A stretch of 64,000 bases of DNA from Variovorax sp. IB41 (GTDB lineage: Bacteria > Pseudomonadota > Gammaproteobacteria > Burkholderiales > Burkholderiaceae_C): the NCBI RefSeq assembly GCF_016405905.1, contig NZ_JAEFCB010000008.1, positions 124,001-188,000 of the forward strand, read 5' to 3'. Both the position numbers and the translations under genes were made by a program. Positions within the stretch are counted from its first letter, which is position 1. Every line of letters starts with the position of its first letter. Below are positions 9,719 to 17,998 of the stretch, piece after piece. Below the pieces are notes generated by a model. The model was not told where the DNA came from. It did not search any database and worked only from the letters and a program-made list of their open reading frames with translations.

Positions 9719-9844
9719 TCCGGATTGATCGAGGGCTTCCGCGGCGACTCTAGGAGGCCGGCGGCCGGTCCGCCAGTGTCGAAAGTCACCCCACTCGGAC
9801 CGCGGGCATGGCGGCCTTTCGCATCGCGCTCGTACCATGCCCGC

Positions 9845-10702
9845 ATGCGAACACTCCCACTCCCCACCGGCGGCCAGATGCCGGTCCTGGGCCTCGGCAC
9901 CTGGCGCATGGGCGAAGTGGCCTCCCGCCGCGCTGCCGAGGTCGCCGCGGTGCGCGAAGCCATCGTGCTGGGCTACCGGCTCATCGACACCGCCGAGATG
10001 TACGGCGAAGGCGGTGCCGAGACCGTGCTCGGCCAGGCCATCGGCGAGGCGCTTAGTGCGGGCGATGTGCGGCGCGATGAGCTCTTCATCGTCAGCAAGG
10101 TCTACCCGCACAACGCGAGCCGCCGCGGCACGCGCGAGGCCTGCGAGCGCAGCCTCACGCGATTGGGGCTCGACGCCATCGACCTCTATCTGTTGCACTG
10201 GCGCGGTAGCCATCCGCTTCGTGAAACGGTCGAGGCGATGCATGCGCTCGTGGTCGATGGGCGCATCGCGCACTGGGGCGTGAGCAACTTCGACACCGAC
10301 GACATGCAAGAGCTGGAAGATGTCATCGGCGGCGGCCCGGGCTGTGCGGCGAACCAGGTCTATCTGTCGCTCGGCGAGCGCGGCCCGGAGTTCAGCCTGC
10401 TGCCGTGGCTGCGCGAACGCGGCATGCCATTGATGGCCTACAGCCCGATCGACCAGGGCGCATTGGCCGATGACGATGGGCTCGGTGAATTGGCGCAGCG
10501 CCTGGGCGTGACCGCCGCGCAAGTCGCGCTGGCCGCGGTGATCGCACGGCCCGGCGTCGTCGCGATTCCGAAGGCGGTGCGCAGCGCGCACCTGAAAGAA
10601 AACTTCGCCGCCGCCGAACTGAAGCTCGATGCCGCGACCCTCGCCGAGCTGGACCGCCTGCACCCGCCGCCGCGGCGCAAGACGCCGTTGGCGATGATCT
10701 GA
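9845..10702 (+). CDS. Aldo/keto reductase
   Basis: A 285-residue NADPH-dependent oxidoreductase of the AKR superfamily, expected to be a cytoplasmic TIM barrel reducing aldehydes or ketones. The catalytic tetrad is visible: Asp and Tyr in LIDTAEMYGEG, Lys in IVSKVYPHN, and His in LYLLHWRG. The second signature GVSNFDTDDM and the cofactor-binding C-terminal block AIPKAVRSAHLKEN are also present. ATG 9845 gives the usual N-terminus (LPTGGQMPVLGLGTWRMG). It stops 7 bases from the end of the convergent NCS2 permease gene. The natural substrate cannot be read from the sequence. Confidence 0.9.
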   Translation: MRTLPLPTGGQMPVLGLGTWRMGEVASRRAAEVAAVREAIVLGYRLIDTAEMYGEGGAETVLGQAIGEALSAGDVRRDELFIVSKVYPHNASRRGTREACERSLTRLGLDAIDLYLLHWRGSHPLRETVEAMHALVVDGRIAHWGVSNFDTDDMQELEDVIGGGPGCAANQVYLSLGERGPEFSLLPWLRERGMPLMAYSPIDQGALADDDGLGELAQRLGVTAAQVALAAVIARPGVVAIPKAVRSAHLKENFAAAELKLDAATLAELDRLHPPPRRKTPLAMI

Positions 10703-10709
10703 TTTCCTT

Positions 10710-12206
10710 TCAGTGCGCGTCCGCGTGCTTGGCTGCGGCGATCACCGCCTGCTCGTCGTGCTTCGCGCCATTGAGGAACAGGTTCAACAACACTGCAGCG
10801 ATCGACGCCAGCAGGATGCCCGACTCGATCAGCGAGTGGATCGCGTGCGGCATCCACTGCTTGAAGTTGGGCGCGATCAGCGGAATCATGCCAACGCCGA
10901 TAGCCACCGCGACGATCATCGCGTTGTGGCGATTGGTCTTGAAGTCCACGCCCGAGAGAATGCGGATGCCCGTGGCCGCGACCATGCCGAACATCACGAG
11001 GCCCGCGCCGCCGAGCACCACGGTGGGCAGCGACTCCACGAGCGCGGCCATCTTGGGCAAGAGGCCCAGCACGATGAGGATCACGCCGCCCGCCACGCAC
11101 ACGTAGCGGCTCTTGATGCCGGTGACGGCCACGAGGCCCACGTTCTGCGAGAAGCTGGTGTACGGAAAGGTGTTGAAGACGCCGCCGATCAGCGTGCCCA
11201 GGCCGTCGGTGCGCAGGCCCTTGGCCAGGTCCTTCTGCGTGATCTTGCGGTCGGTCATGTCGCCGAGCGCGAGGAACATGCCGGTGGATTCGATCATCAC
11301 CACGATCATGATGAGCGTCATCGTCAAGATCAGGATCGGGTCGAACTGCGGCATGCCGAAGTGAAAGGGCAGCACGATGTCGACCCACGCGGCCTTGCCG
11401 ACTTTCTCGTAGGTCATGAGGCCGGTGGCCGAGGCGACCACTGCGCCGATCACGATGCCCAGCAACACCGAGATGTTGGCGACGAAGCCCTTGGCGTACT
11501 TCACGATCAGGAGGATCGACACGAGCACCAGCGCCGCCACGCCGAAGCCCGAGAGGTCCGCGTACTTGGGGTTGGGCACGGTGGGCATGATCGCGAAGCC
11601 CTTGGGCACGGCAGGGATCGAACTGCCGGGCGACGTCACTTCGGCGAGCCACTTCGCATACACCGGGTCGACCAGCGCGGGCGCCGTCGGGCCCACCGGG
11701 TTGCCGAAGATCCAGTTGATGCCCACGCGCATCAGGCTGATGCCGATGACCGCGATGATCGTGCCCGTGACCACCGGCGGAAAGAACCGCAGCATGCGGC
11801 TCACGAGCGGCGCGATGAGGATCGACACCACGCCCGCGCCGATGATGGCGCCGAAGAGCAACTGCGCGCCGTTCTGCCCGGGGTTGGCGTTGGCGATGGC
11901 CACCATCGGCGCGACCGATGCGAAGGTCACGCCCATCATCACCGGCAGCTTGATGCCGAAGAACTGCGTGGCGCCCAGCGCCTGGATCAGCGTGGCGATG
12001 CCACAGCAAAAGAGGTCCGCCGAAATCAGCAGCGCGACCTCGTCGGGCGAGAGCTTGAGCGCGCGCCCGACGATCAGCGGCACCGCGACGGCGCCCGCGT
12101 ACATCACCAGCACGTGCTGCAGGCCGAGGGCCGCGAGCTTGCCCGAGGGCAGGCGCTGGTCCACCGGGTGGACTGTGGGAACAGTGGAAGAGGTCTCGGC
12201 CGTCAT
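10710..12206 (-). CDS. NCS2-family xanthine/urate permease
   Basis: A 498-residue inner-membrane purine:cation symporter with about 14 hydrophobic segments. The NCS2 signature is clear: ESTGMF in TM8 carries the conserved Glu, and SFSQNVGLV carries the Gln-Asn pair that contacts the purine in the UraA/XanQ family. ATG 12206 is chosen because AGGAGA lies just upstream in transcript sense. The gene sits with the purine degradation genes, so xanthine or urate is the likely substrate. A TGTATACA palindrome lies 84 bases before the start, a probable operator for a GntR-family repressor. The exact purine cannot be settled from sequence alone. Confidence 0.9.
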   Translation of the reverse strand: MTAETSSTVPTVHPVDQRLPSGKLAALGLQHVLVMYAGAVAVPLIVGRALKLSPDEVALLISADLFCCGIATLIQALGATQFFGIKLPVMMGVTFASVAPMVAIANANPGQNGAQLLFGAIIGAGVVSILIAPLVSRMLRFFPPVVTGTIIAVIGISLMRVGINWIFGNPVGPTAPALVDPVYAKWLAEVTSPGSSIPAVPKGFAIMPTVPNPKYADLSGFGVAALVLVSILLIVKYAKGFVANISVLLGIVIGAVVASATGLMTYEKVGKAAWVDIVLPFHFGMPQFDPILILTMTLIMIVVMIESTGMFLALGDMTDRKITQKDLAKGLRTDGLGTLIGGVFNTFPYTSFSQNVGLVAVTGIKSRYVCVAGGVILIVLGLLPKMAALVESLPTVVLGGAGLVMFGMVAATGIRILSGVDFKTNRHNAMIVAVAIGVGMIPLIAPNFKQWMPHAIHSLIESGILLASIAAVLLNLFLNGAKHDEQAVIAAAKHADAH

Positions 12207-12289
12207 CGTGTATCTCCTGGCGCAGCAAGGGGAGAGAAGGCGCGGACGGCGCATCGTTTCGCGGCGTCCACAAAGTGTGTACGCGAAAC

Positions 12290-12297
12290 TGTATACA
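12290..12297. promoter_or_regulatory. TGTATACA palindrome, candidate GntR operator before the NCS2 permease
   Basis: A perfect 8-bp palindrome in an AT-rich patch (AAACTGTATACAATTTA), one of four copies, all in non-coding DNA next to purine genes. A weaker related site, TGTGTACGC, lies 15 bases away at 12275-12283. Confidence 0.7.
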
Positions 12298-12369
12298 ATT
12301 TATGCGGCAATACGGATGCAGGAAAACCCGCATCGCCCGCGCGCAATGGTGTCGGGCTGTTTCCTGCTT

Positions 12370-13125
12370 TCAGGCGAGCAGCGCCTTGACCAGATCGAGT
12401 TGCCGGTCGGGCTTGTCGGTGCCCAGCTCCAGGCTGGCCTCGATGCGTTCGAGGTGCTCGGTCATGCAGGCCACGGCGCCTTCCACATCGCCCTTGCGGC
12501 AGATGCGAAGGAAGTCGGAGTGCTCGTCCGACGAGCAGTGCGGATCGTTCGACGAGTGATAGAGCATCGCGATGAGCGAGCTGCGCGCCACCAGCTCGCG
12601 CACCAGCTCCGTCAGCGTGTGGTTGCCCGTGGCCTCGGCCAGCGCCACGTGAAAGTCGCCCAGCACCTTCTCGCGCACCGTGCCCATCGCGGGGCTCTGG
12701 CGCAGCGCGGTGCGCTCGAACTTGATGTGCTGCTCCAGCACCTGGTAGTCGCGCGGCCGTGCGTTCGCGATGAACAGGCGCACCACTTCGCTCTCCAGGA
12801 TGCGGCGCACCGCGAACACCTCGCGCGCCTCCTGCACCGTGGGCTGCGAGACGAAGGCGCCCTTGTCGGGAATCATCTCGATGAGCTTGTCTTTCGAGAG
12901 CATCAGGAGCGCCGCGCGCACCTTCGTGCGGCTCACCGAATAGACGCGGCCCAGCGCCTCTTCGCGCAGCCACGTGCCGGGCGGCAGGCGCTTCTCGACG
13001 ATCGCGGTGGCGATGTCCTGGGCGATGCGCTCGATGGAGCTTCCCTTGCCAACGGCTACACCGTTCTCGGCCGGCGCGGCGATGGTTTCGGGAAGGGCAG
13101 GGGATTTGGAGCTGGCGCGGGGCAT
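12370..13125 (-). CDS. GntR-family transcriptional regulator, FCD subfamily (copy 1)
   Basis: A 251-residue DNA-binding regulator. The winged helix-turn-helix (residues ~32-95) contains PPGTWLREEALGRVYSVSRTKVRAAL, the usual GntR recognition region, and the wing ends in DKGAFVSQP. The C-terminal FCD ligand domain has the expected metal/ligand-binding Asp and His residues in LGDFHVALAEATGNHT and further on in DEHSDF and MTEHLERIE. It lies 52 bases behind the racemase gene and in front of the NCS2 permease, all on the minus strand. It resembles the second GntR gene at 22.0-22.7 kb closely enough to suggest an old duplication. Likely ligand: a purine breakdown intermediate. Likely target: the TGTATACA sites. 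Both are inferences. Confidence 0.9.
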   Translation of the reverse strand: MPRASSKSPALPETIAAPAENGVAVGKGSSIERIAQDIATAIVEKRLPPGTWLREEALGRVYSVSRTKVRAALLMLSKDKLIEMIPDKGAFVSQPTVQEAREVFAVRRILESEVVRLFIANARPRDYQVLEQHIKFERTALRQSPAMGTVREKVLGDFHVALAEATGNHTLTELVRELVARSSLIAMLYHSSNDPHCSSDEHSDFLRICRKGDVEGAVACMTEHLERIEASLELGTDKPDRQLDLVKALLA

Positions 13126-13177
13126 GCGGAGATTGTGGCTCAGCGTTCGATGGCCCTGACCGCGCTCGCGCCCACGC

Positions 13178-13915
13178 TCACCCGCGCAGCGTGAAGCCTT
13201 CGAGCGCGCCGGTCATGGTCTTGGGCAGCGGCCGCGCGAGCTCGCCGCGCTTGCTGGTCTTGAGTTTCAGTGTGACGAGCGATTCGATGAGCTTGGTGCC
13301 CGCGGCCACGCCGTCGATCACCGGCACGCCCAGCAGTTCGCTGATGTGTTCGCACAGGTCGGTCATGCCGGCGCAGCCGAGCACGATGCAGTCGGAGCCG
13401 TCTTCTTCCAGCGCGCGCCGGCATTCGTCGACGATGCGTTCGCGCGCACGCGAGCCCGGCTCTTCGAGTTCGAGCACCGGCAGTTCGCAGGCGCGCACGT
13501 TGGCGCAAAAGCGCTCCATGCCGTAGATCTCGGCCAGGTGCCACGCTTGCCCCATCGTGCGGCCGAGCGTGGTGACCACGCTGAAGCGGCTGCCGATCAT
13601 GCTGGCCAGATGCATCGCCGCTTCGGCGATGCCGACCACCGGTCCACGCGCGAGTTCGCGCGCGGCCTTCAGGCCCGGGTCGCCGAAGCAGGCGATCACG
13701 TAGCCGTCGATGCCCTCGCGCTCGCCCGCGGCAATCTCTTGCAGGAGTCCGGGCACGGCCAGCGCCTCGTCGTAGTGGCTCTCGATGGAGACCGGCCCCA
13801 TGGCCGGGCTCACCGCGACGATTTCAGTGCCGGCGTGCGCCACCGCGCGGGCGCAGGCACCGATCTTCTCGGTCATGCTCCAGGTGGTGTTGGGATTGAT
13901 GATCTTGATGCGCAC
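13178..13915 (-). CDS. hpxA: Asp/Glu/hydantoin racemase family protein, probable allantoin racemase
   Basis: A 245-residue protein starting with the typical IKIINPNTTWSMTEKI and containing two catalytic cysteines, one in VIACFGDPGL and one in IVLGCAGMTDL. These mark cofactor-independent racemases of the hydantoin/allantoin type. Family length is normal. It lies 30 bases behind an NCS1 transporter that may import allantoin or hydantoin, inside a purine degradation island. Interconversion of (R)- and (S)-allantoin is therefore the most likely role, allowing non-enzymatically racemised allantoin to be used. A general hydantoin racemase cannot be excluded. Confidence 0.82.
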   Translation of the reverse strand: MRIKIINPNTTWSMTEKIGACARAVAHAGTEIVAVSPAMGPVSIESHYDEALAVPGLLQEIAAGEREGIDGYVIACFGDPGLKAARELARGPVVGIAEAAMHLASMIGSRFSVVTTLGRTMGQAWHLAEIYGMERFCANVRACELPVLELEEPGSRARERIVDECRRALEEDGSDCIVLGCAGMTDLCEHISELLGVPVIDGVAAGTKLIESLVTLKLKTSKRGELARPLPKTMTGALEGFTLRG

Positions 13916-13945
13916 GGCGCGGCCCTTTCTTTCTCTTTCAGTGTT

Positions 13946-15439
13946 TCAAGTCTTGTTGTTGCGGTTCAGCAGCACGTAGAGCACGAAGCCCAGGCCCATG
14001 CCGATGAACCACGCATAGTTCGCGCCACCGCGCAGCATCGGCACCATCACGCACAGGATGGGCACGAGCGCCGAGGGCACCAGCGCCTGGATCGCCTTCG
14101 GGTTGTAGCCGTTGCTGTACCAGTACTTGCCCTCTTTGCTCATGGTGTAGAGCGCATCGACGTCGATGTATTGCTTGCGAACGATGTAGTAGTCGGCAAT
14201 CAAAATGCCGAACAGCGGCCCGATGAACGAGCCCAGCACGTCGAGCGTGTAGTGGATGACCTCGGGGCTGTTGTACAGGTTCCAGGGCGTCAGAAACACC
14301 GAGCCCACCGCGGCGATCATGCCGCCCGTGCGCCAGCTGATGTGCTGCGGCGCCACGTTGGAGAAGTCGAACGCCGGCGAGACGAAATTGGCAACGATGT
14401 TGATGCCGATGGTGGCGATCATGAAAGTCAGCGCGCCCAGCACGACGGCGGTGGTGCTGTCGATCTTGCCCACGGTGTGCACTGGATCGGTGATGAGTTC
14501 ACCGAAAACGGGCAGCGTGGCCGCGGTGGTGATCACCGTCAGCAGCGAGAAGAACACGAAGTTGATGGGCAGGCCCCAGAAGTTGCCCTTCTTCACCGCA
14601 TCGAAGCTCTTGCCGTAGCGCGAGAAGTCGCCGAAGTTGAGCATCGGGCCGCTGAAGTAGCTCACCACCAGCGCAATGGCCGAGAGCATCACCGGCAGCG
14701 CGTCCCAGCCCTGGAACTTGATGCCGCCCAGGTTCAGGTCGATCTTGCTCCAGCCGGCCTTCCACACCAGCCAGCCGCACAGCACGGCCATCACCACGTA
14801 CACCGCGGGCCCCGCCCAGTCGATGAACTTGCGGATGGCTTCCATGCCGTGCCAGAACACGAAGGCCTGCAGCACCCACATGACCATGAACGCCACCCAG
14901 CCCAGCGTCGAGAGGCCCACGAAGCCGTGCTGCGCCACGTCGGCATAGGGCGCCAGGTTCGGGAACATGTGCAGCGCCAGCACCATGAAGGCGGCCGACG
15001 CGAGATACGTCTGCACGCCGTACCAGGCCACCGCGATCAGCCCGCGGATGATGGCCGGAATGTTCGCGCCCAGCACGCCGAAGGGCGCGCGGCACACCAC
15101 CGGGTAGGGCACGCCCGTCACCTGGCTGGGCTTGGCCACCAGGTTGCAGAAGAACTGCACGATCACGATGCCCACCAGCAGCGACACCAGCACCTGCCAG
15201 CTCGAGAGGCCCAGCGCGAACAGGCTGCCGGCCGTGATGTAGCCGCCCACGCTGTGCACGTCGGACATCCAGAACGCGAAGATGTTGTATTGGCCCCAGG
15301 TCTGCTTCTTCAGCGGCGCGAGGTCCTCGTTGGTCAGGCGCGGGTCGTAGCCGGGCTTGATGAGGGCATTCGATTCCGCGTGCGGCGCAAGGCCCGCTTC
15401 GCTGGCCCCGGCGGGGGCGTGGCTGACGACTGTGCTCAT
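13946..15439 (-). CDS. NCS1-family nucleobase/allantoin/hydantoin permease
   Basis: A 497-residue inner-membrane symporter with about 12 transmembrane segments. The family N-terminus is plain: NEDLAPLKKQTWGQYNIFAFWMSDVHSVGGY. It also has the conserved NLVAKPSQVTGVPYPV and the late ISWRTGGMIAA region. ATG 15439 is preceded by GAGGAAAAG in transcript sense. Members of this family carry allantoin, hydantoins, uracil or cytosine. Co-transcription with the racemase and the TGTATACA site 82 bases upstream favour a purine-derived ureide such as allantoin. Substrate assignment is inferred from context. Confidence 0.88.
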   Translation of the reverse strand: MSTVVSHAPAGASEAGLAPHAESNALIKPGYDPRLTNEDLAPLKKQTWGQYNIFAFWMSDVHSVGGYITAGSLFALGLSSWQVLVSLLVGIVIVQFFCNLVAKPSQVTGVPYPVVCRAPFGVLGANIPAIIRGLIAVAWYGVQTYLASAAFMVLALHMFPNLAPYADVAQHGFVGLSTLGWVAFMVMWVLQAFVFWHGMEAIRKFIDWAGPAVYVVMAVLCGWLVWKAGWSKIDLNLGGIKFQGWDALPVMLSAIALVVSYFSGPMLNFGDFSRYGKSFDAVKKGNFWGLPINFVFFSLLTVITTAATLPVFGELITDPVHTVGKIDSTTAVVLGALTFMIATIGINIVANFVSPAFDFSNVAPQHISWRTGGMIAAVGSVFLTPWNLYNSPEVIHYTLDVLGSFIGPLFGILIADYYIVRKQYIDVDALYTMSKEGKYWYSNGYNPKAIQALVPSALVPILCVMVPMLRGGANYAWFIGMGLGFVLYVLLNRNNKT

Positions 15440-15520
15440 GGTCTTTTCCTCGTGCAGAAAGTGTTTGAGAGAAGCCCGCTTTTTGACGCAAATATCGCGC
15501 CACATATCGAGTGCGTTATT

Positions 15521-15528
15521 TGTATACA
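15521..15528. promoter_or_regulatory. TGTATACA palindrome, candidate GntR operator before the NCS1 permease
   Basis: Second copy of the palindrome, here within the longer symmetric TTTGTATACAAA (15519-15530). It lies 82 bases before the permease start, nearly the same distance as the NCS2 copy. Confidence 0.7.
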
Positions 15529-15603
15529 AAAATTGAACGCAATCAAGACCATTCGGGAAATCATATATCCGTAGATTCCCTGATGCACGCGGCGGGCGCG
15601 CCA

Positions 15604-15642
15604 AAAGAAAAAAGCGCCATGGCCCGCGAAGGGCCATGGCGC
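15604..15642 (-). terminator. Intrinsic terminator of the PHP lipoprotein gene
   Basis: A perfect 12-bp inverted repeat (GCGCCATGGCCC and its complement, 15614-15625 and 15631-15642) with a 5-base loop. In minus-strand transcripts it is followed by a U-rich run (A-run 15606-15613 on the plus strand). It lies 35 bases after the stop codon of the minus-strand gene ending at 15677. Confidence 0.85.
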
Positions 15643-15676
15643 CTGGCGCCCCGAAGCGGCGTCTTGCGCGACTGCG

Positions 15677-17389
15677 CTACTGCGCCGCCACCTTCACGAA
15701 CACCGGGTTCGAATAGAACCACAGGTCGCTGTAGTTGCGCGCGTTGATCGCGTTGAAGCGCGCCACGTTGTCCGCGCCGGTCGTCTGCGCGTCGAACAGC
15801 GGCTCGCCGCTCGCCGTTTCGTTGGGCACGTCGGTGCCCAGGTTCGTGCCGCGCAGGCGGAAATACTGGTTGCCCGCCGCCTTCACCGTGTAGCTCACCG
15901 AGAAGTAGCCGTCGGCCTCCAGCTTCCAGTCGCTGCGCGTGAAGCGCTTGACCACGCGGGTCGACGGGTTGGTGTCGCGCGCGTAGCCCGGCGTGCCCGG
16001 TGCCTCGCGGCCGGTCACGTCGCCCGCGATGAGGTCGACATGGTCCACGACCGGCTTCACGTTGGCGAAGACGCCGCTGCCCAGCTGGAACTCGTAGTTG
16101 TTGCGCTCGGGGCTCCTGAAGCGGATGGTGATCTTCAGGTCTTCGCCCGGCGCGGCCGCCACTTCGGCGCCCATCTCGCCCGCGGCCTTGGCGCTTTGCA
16201 CCTTGAAGTCGAGCGCGTCGATCAGCCCGCCGTTGACCGCGAAGAGCTTGCCCGAGCGAAACGCCGCGAGCAGCGACTTCGGGTCCTTGATGTCGCCCCA
16301 GAGGTGGTTCTTCGCGTACTCGCCCGGCGCGTAGCCGCTGCTGTACTGGCCTTGCGACACGGTGAAGTGGTAGTCCGAATCGGCCACGTTCCAGATGTGG
16401 CGGCCTTCGGAGAGCAGCGCGTCCCAGGTGCCGCCGAGTTTCGCGACCAGGTAGTCCACGCCGCCGTAGGTGCGAGAGGGCAGGTTGGCCGGCGTGTAGG
16501 CGCTGTTGTAGCCGCCGCGGTCGGGCTCCATCTGGTTGCCGACCATGCCCTCGAGCGAGAACACGATGTTCGGCGCGGCATCGTTCATCTCGCGCAGCTG
16601 GGCGATCGTGTACTTGCCCGGATTGCGCGAGGGATGGTTGATCTGCAGGTAGCTCGTATCGGGGTAGTTCTTCTTGAGCCAGGCGATGGCCGCGAGCACG
16701 TCGGCGTGCGTGGAGAAGGCCTTGGTGTCCCTGGCGTTCCAGGCGGCGACGTCCTCGGGCGCGAAGAGCGCGGCGGCGCGGTCGGTGAAGAGGTATTCGA
16801 ACTGGCTCACGGCCTTGAGCGCGGAGGCCGACATCGGGTCGTCCGTGAGGATGCCGACGTTGCCGTGGTCGTGCGTGGGCATGTCCCATTCGAAGGACGA
16901 GAAGATCGTCTTGTCCGCGTACTTGCCGCCGGCCTGCAGCGCCTTGATGCGGGGCACTTCGTACTTGGCCATGCCTTCGGAGAAGGGAATCTGCGCGGGC
17001 AGCTTCTTGCCGTCGTTGTCGTACGAAGACAGGCGCAGGTGGTTGGAGAGCACGGCCCAGTCGAGCCCGAACTTGTCGAAGGCCTTGGCCAGCACCTGGT
17101 CGAGCGTGGAGATCTGCTGCGTGTCGTCCGACTGCATGGTGTGGATGTGCAGGTCGCCGACGGTCCAGCGGCCGGTCGGCTCGGTGGGCGGTGCCGGTGG
17201 CGCGGGCGGCACGGACGGCGGCGCGGGCGGCTGTGCGGCAGGCGCGGGCGCCGGCGCTGCCGGAACGATGGGCAGCCCGGCGAACGGAGTGCCGCCGCCG
17301 GAGCCGCCGCCGCAAGCGGTCAGCGCGGCGAGTGCGAGGGTGGACAAGAGGGCGGCGGGGATGCGGGAAGCGAAAGGATGCGGTTTCAT
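15677..17389 (-). CDS. PHP-domain lipoprotein, secreted metal-dependent phosphoesterase-like protein
   Basis: A 570-residue protein with a signal peptide and lipobox LTAC, then a long Pro/Ala linker (residues ~35-75). The globular part opens with GDLHIHTMQSDD, the first metal-binding motif of the PHP superfamily. Later His/Asp residues that could complete the site appear in LSNHLRLS, SSFEWDMPTHDHGN, QINHPSRN and NVADSDYHF. The C-terminal ~170 residues look like an added beta domain. Attached to the envelope on the periplasmic side, it could be a phosphodiesterase or phosphatase, but the substrate is unknown. It is neither co-transcribed nor clearly connected with the purine genes around it and has its own terminator. 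An alternative ATG is at 17401, and a strong hairpin lies directly upstream. Confidence 0.8.
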   Translation of the reverse strand: MKPHPFASRIPAALLSTLALAALTACGGGSGGGTPFAGLPIVPAAPAPAPAAQPPAPPSVPPAPPAPPTEPTGRWTVGDLHIHTMQSDDTQQISTLDQVLAKAFDKFGLDWAVLSNHLRLSSYDNDGKKLPAQIPFSEGMAKYEVPRIKALQAGGKYADKTIFSSFEWDMPTHDHGNVGILTDDPMSASALKAVSQFEYLFTDRAAALFAPEDVAAWNARDTKAFSTHADVLAAIAWLKKNYPDTSYLQINHPSRNPGKYTIAQLREMNDAAPNIVFSLEGMVGNQMEPDRGGYNSAYTPANLPSRTYGGVDYLVAKLGGTWDALLSEGRHIWNVADSDYHFTVSQGQYSSGYAPGEYAKNHLWGDIKDPKSLLAAFRSGKLFAVNGGLIDALDFKVQSAKAAGEMGAEVAAAPGEDLKITIRFRSPERNNYEFQLGSGVFANVKPVVDHVDLIAGDVTGREAPGTPGYARDTNPSTRVVKRFTRSDWKLEADGYFSVSYTVKAAGNQYFRLRGTNLGTDVPNETASGEPLFDAQTTGADNVARFNAINARNYSDLWFYSNPVFVKVAAQ

Positions 17390-17402
17390 GACGACAGACA
17401 TG

Positions 17403-17429
17403 GCGACGGCCAGCAAGGCTGGCCGTCGC
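17403..17429. repeat. Perfect 12-bp inverted repeat touching the PHP gene start
   Basis: GCGACGGCCAGC (17403-17414) and its exact complement (17418-17429) are separated by 3 bases. In the minus-strand transcript the hairpin ends 13 bases before the chosen ATG (17389) and one base before the alternative ATG (17401). No T-run follows, so it is unlikely to be a simple terminator. It could block ribosome entry. Confidence 0.6.
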
Positions 17430-17589
17430 TTGAGGGTTTCAGAAGAAACCGGAGTCTGGAATGCTGTCGTGACGCGGCGATGAAAGTGAGGTGAAAGGTT
17501 TGAACGGGAAATGCCGCACGCCGGGCCGCAAGAACGCTCGCTACAGTGAACGGCCGGCAGACGTCACCTGCCAGAAAAAAGGACAACAC

Positions 17590-17973
17590 GTGCGACACCT
17601 TCTCCCATCGATTCTTGTCGCGGCCCTCGCGACCCTCTCGTTAAGCGCGGCCGCGCAACCGATCACCAGCGAAAGCTGCAACGCCAAGCGCGAGGCCATC
17701 GAGCGCGACATCGACGCGGCCAAGGCCAAGGGCCAGGCGCAGCGCGTGCGCGGCCTGGAGCGCGCGATGAGCGCCAACCAGCGCAACTGCAGCGAAGAGC
17801 GGCTGCAGGCCGAACACCGCAAGCGCGTTCAGGCGCAGGAGCGCAAGGTGGCCGAGCGGCAACGCGAACTCGCGCAGGCCAACGAGAAAGGCCGCGCCGA
17901 CAAGATCGCGCAGCGCGAGGGCAAGCTGCGCGAGGAAGAGGCCGAGCTCGAAAAACTGAAGGCCGCCCACTGA
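17590..17973 (+). CDS. DUF1090 family small periplasmic protein (YqjC-like)
   Basis: A 127-residue protein with a signal peptide cleaved near AAAQP. The rest is a charged, Arg/Glu/Lys-rich alpha-helical coiled coil holding two Cys (one in ESCNAKR, one in NQRNCSEE) in the pattern of DUF1090. GTG 17590 is chosen because AAGGA lies at 17579-17583 and a clean signal peptide follows. Function is unknown; relatives are small periplasmic proteins, often stress-related. It is convergent with the M20 hydrolase gene, and nothing ties it to purine breakdown. Confidence 0.8.
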   Translation: MRHLLPSILVAALATLSLSAAAQPITSESCNAKREAIERDIDAAKAKGQAQRVRGLERAMSANQRNCSEERLQAEHRKRVQAQERKVAERQRELAQANEKGRADKIAQREGKLREEEAELEKLKAAH

Positions 17974-17998
17974 AGAGGGCGCGGGGCGGCCTCGAGGC

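Noticed and set aside
12275..12283. TGTGTACGC as a fifth TGTATACA-type operator
   Set aside because: Only a partial match to the palindrome; it might be a weak second site but cannot stand on its own.
13346..15574. Very long open frame on the plus strand (over 700 codons) opposite the racemase and NCS1 permease genes
   Set aside because: It is antisense to two genes with clear families, is full of His/Arg/Ala as expected from reading GC-rich codons backwards, and has no ribosome site.
15695..15720. GGTTCGAAT, resembling a tRNA T-loop
   Set aside because: It lies within the PHP lipoprotein coding region and no acceptor, D or anticodon arms can be drawn around it.
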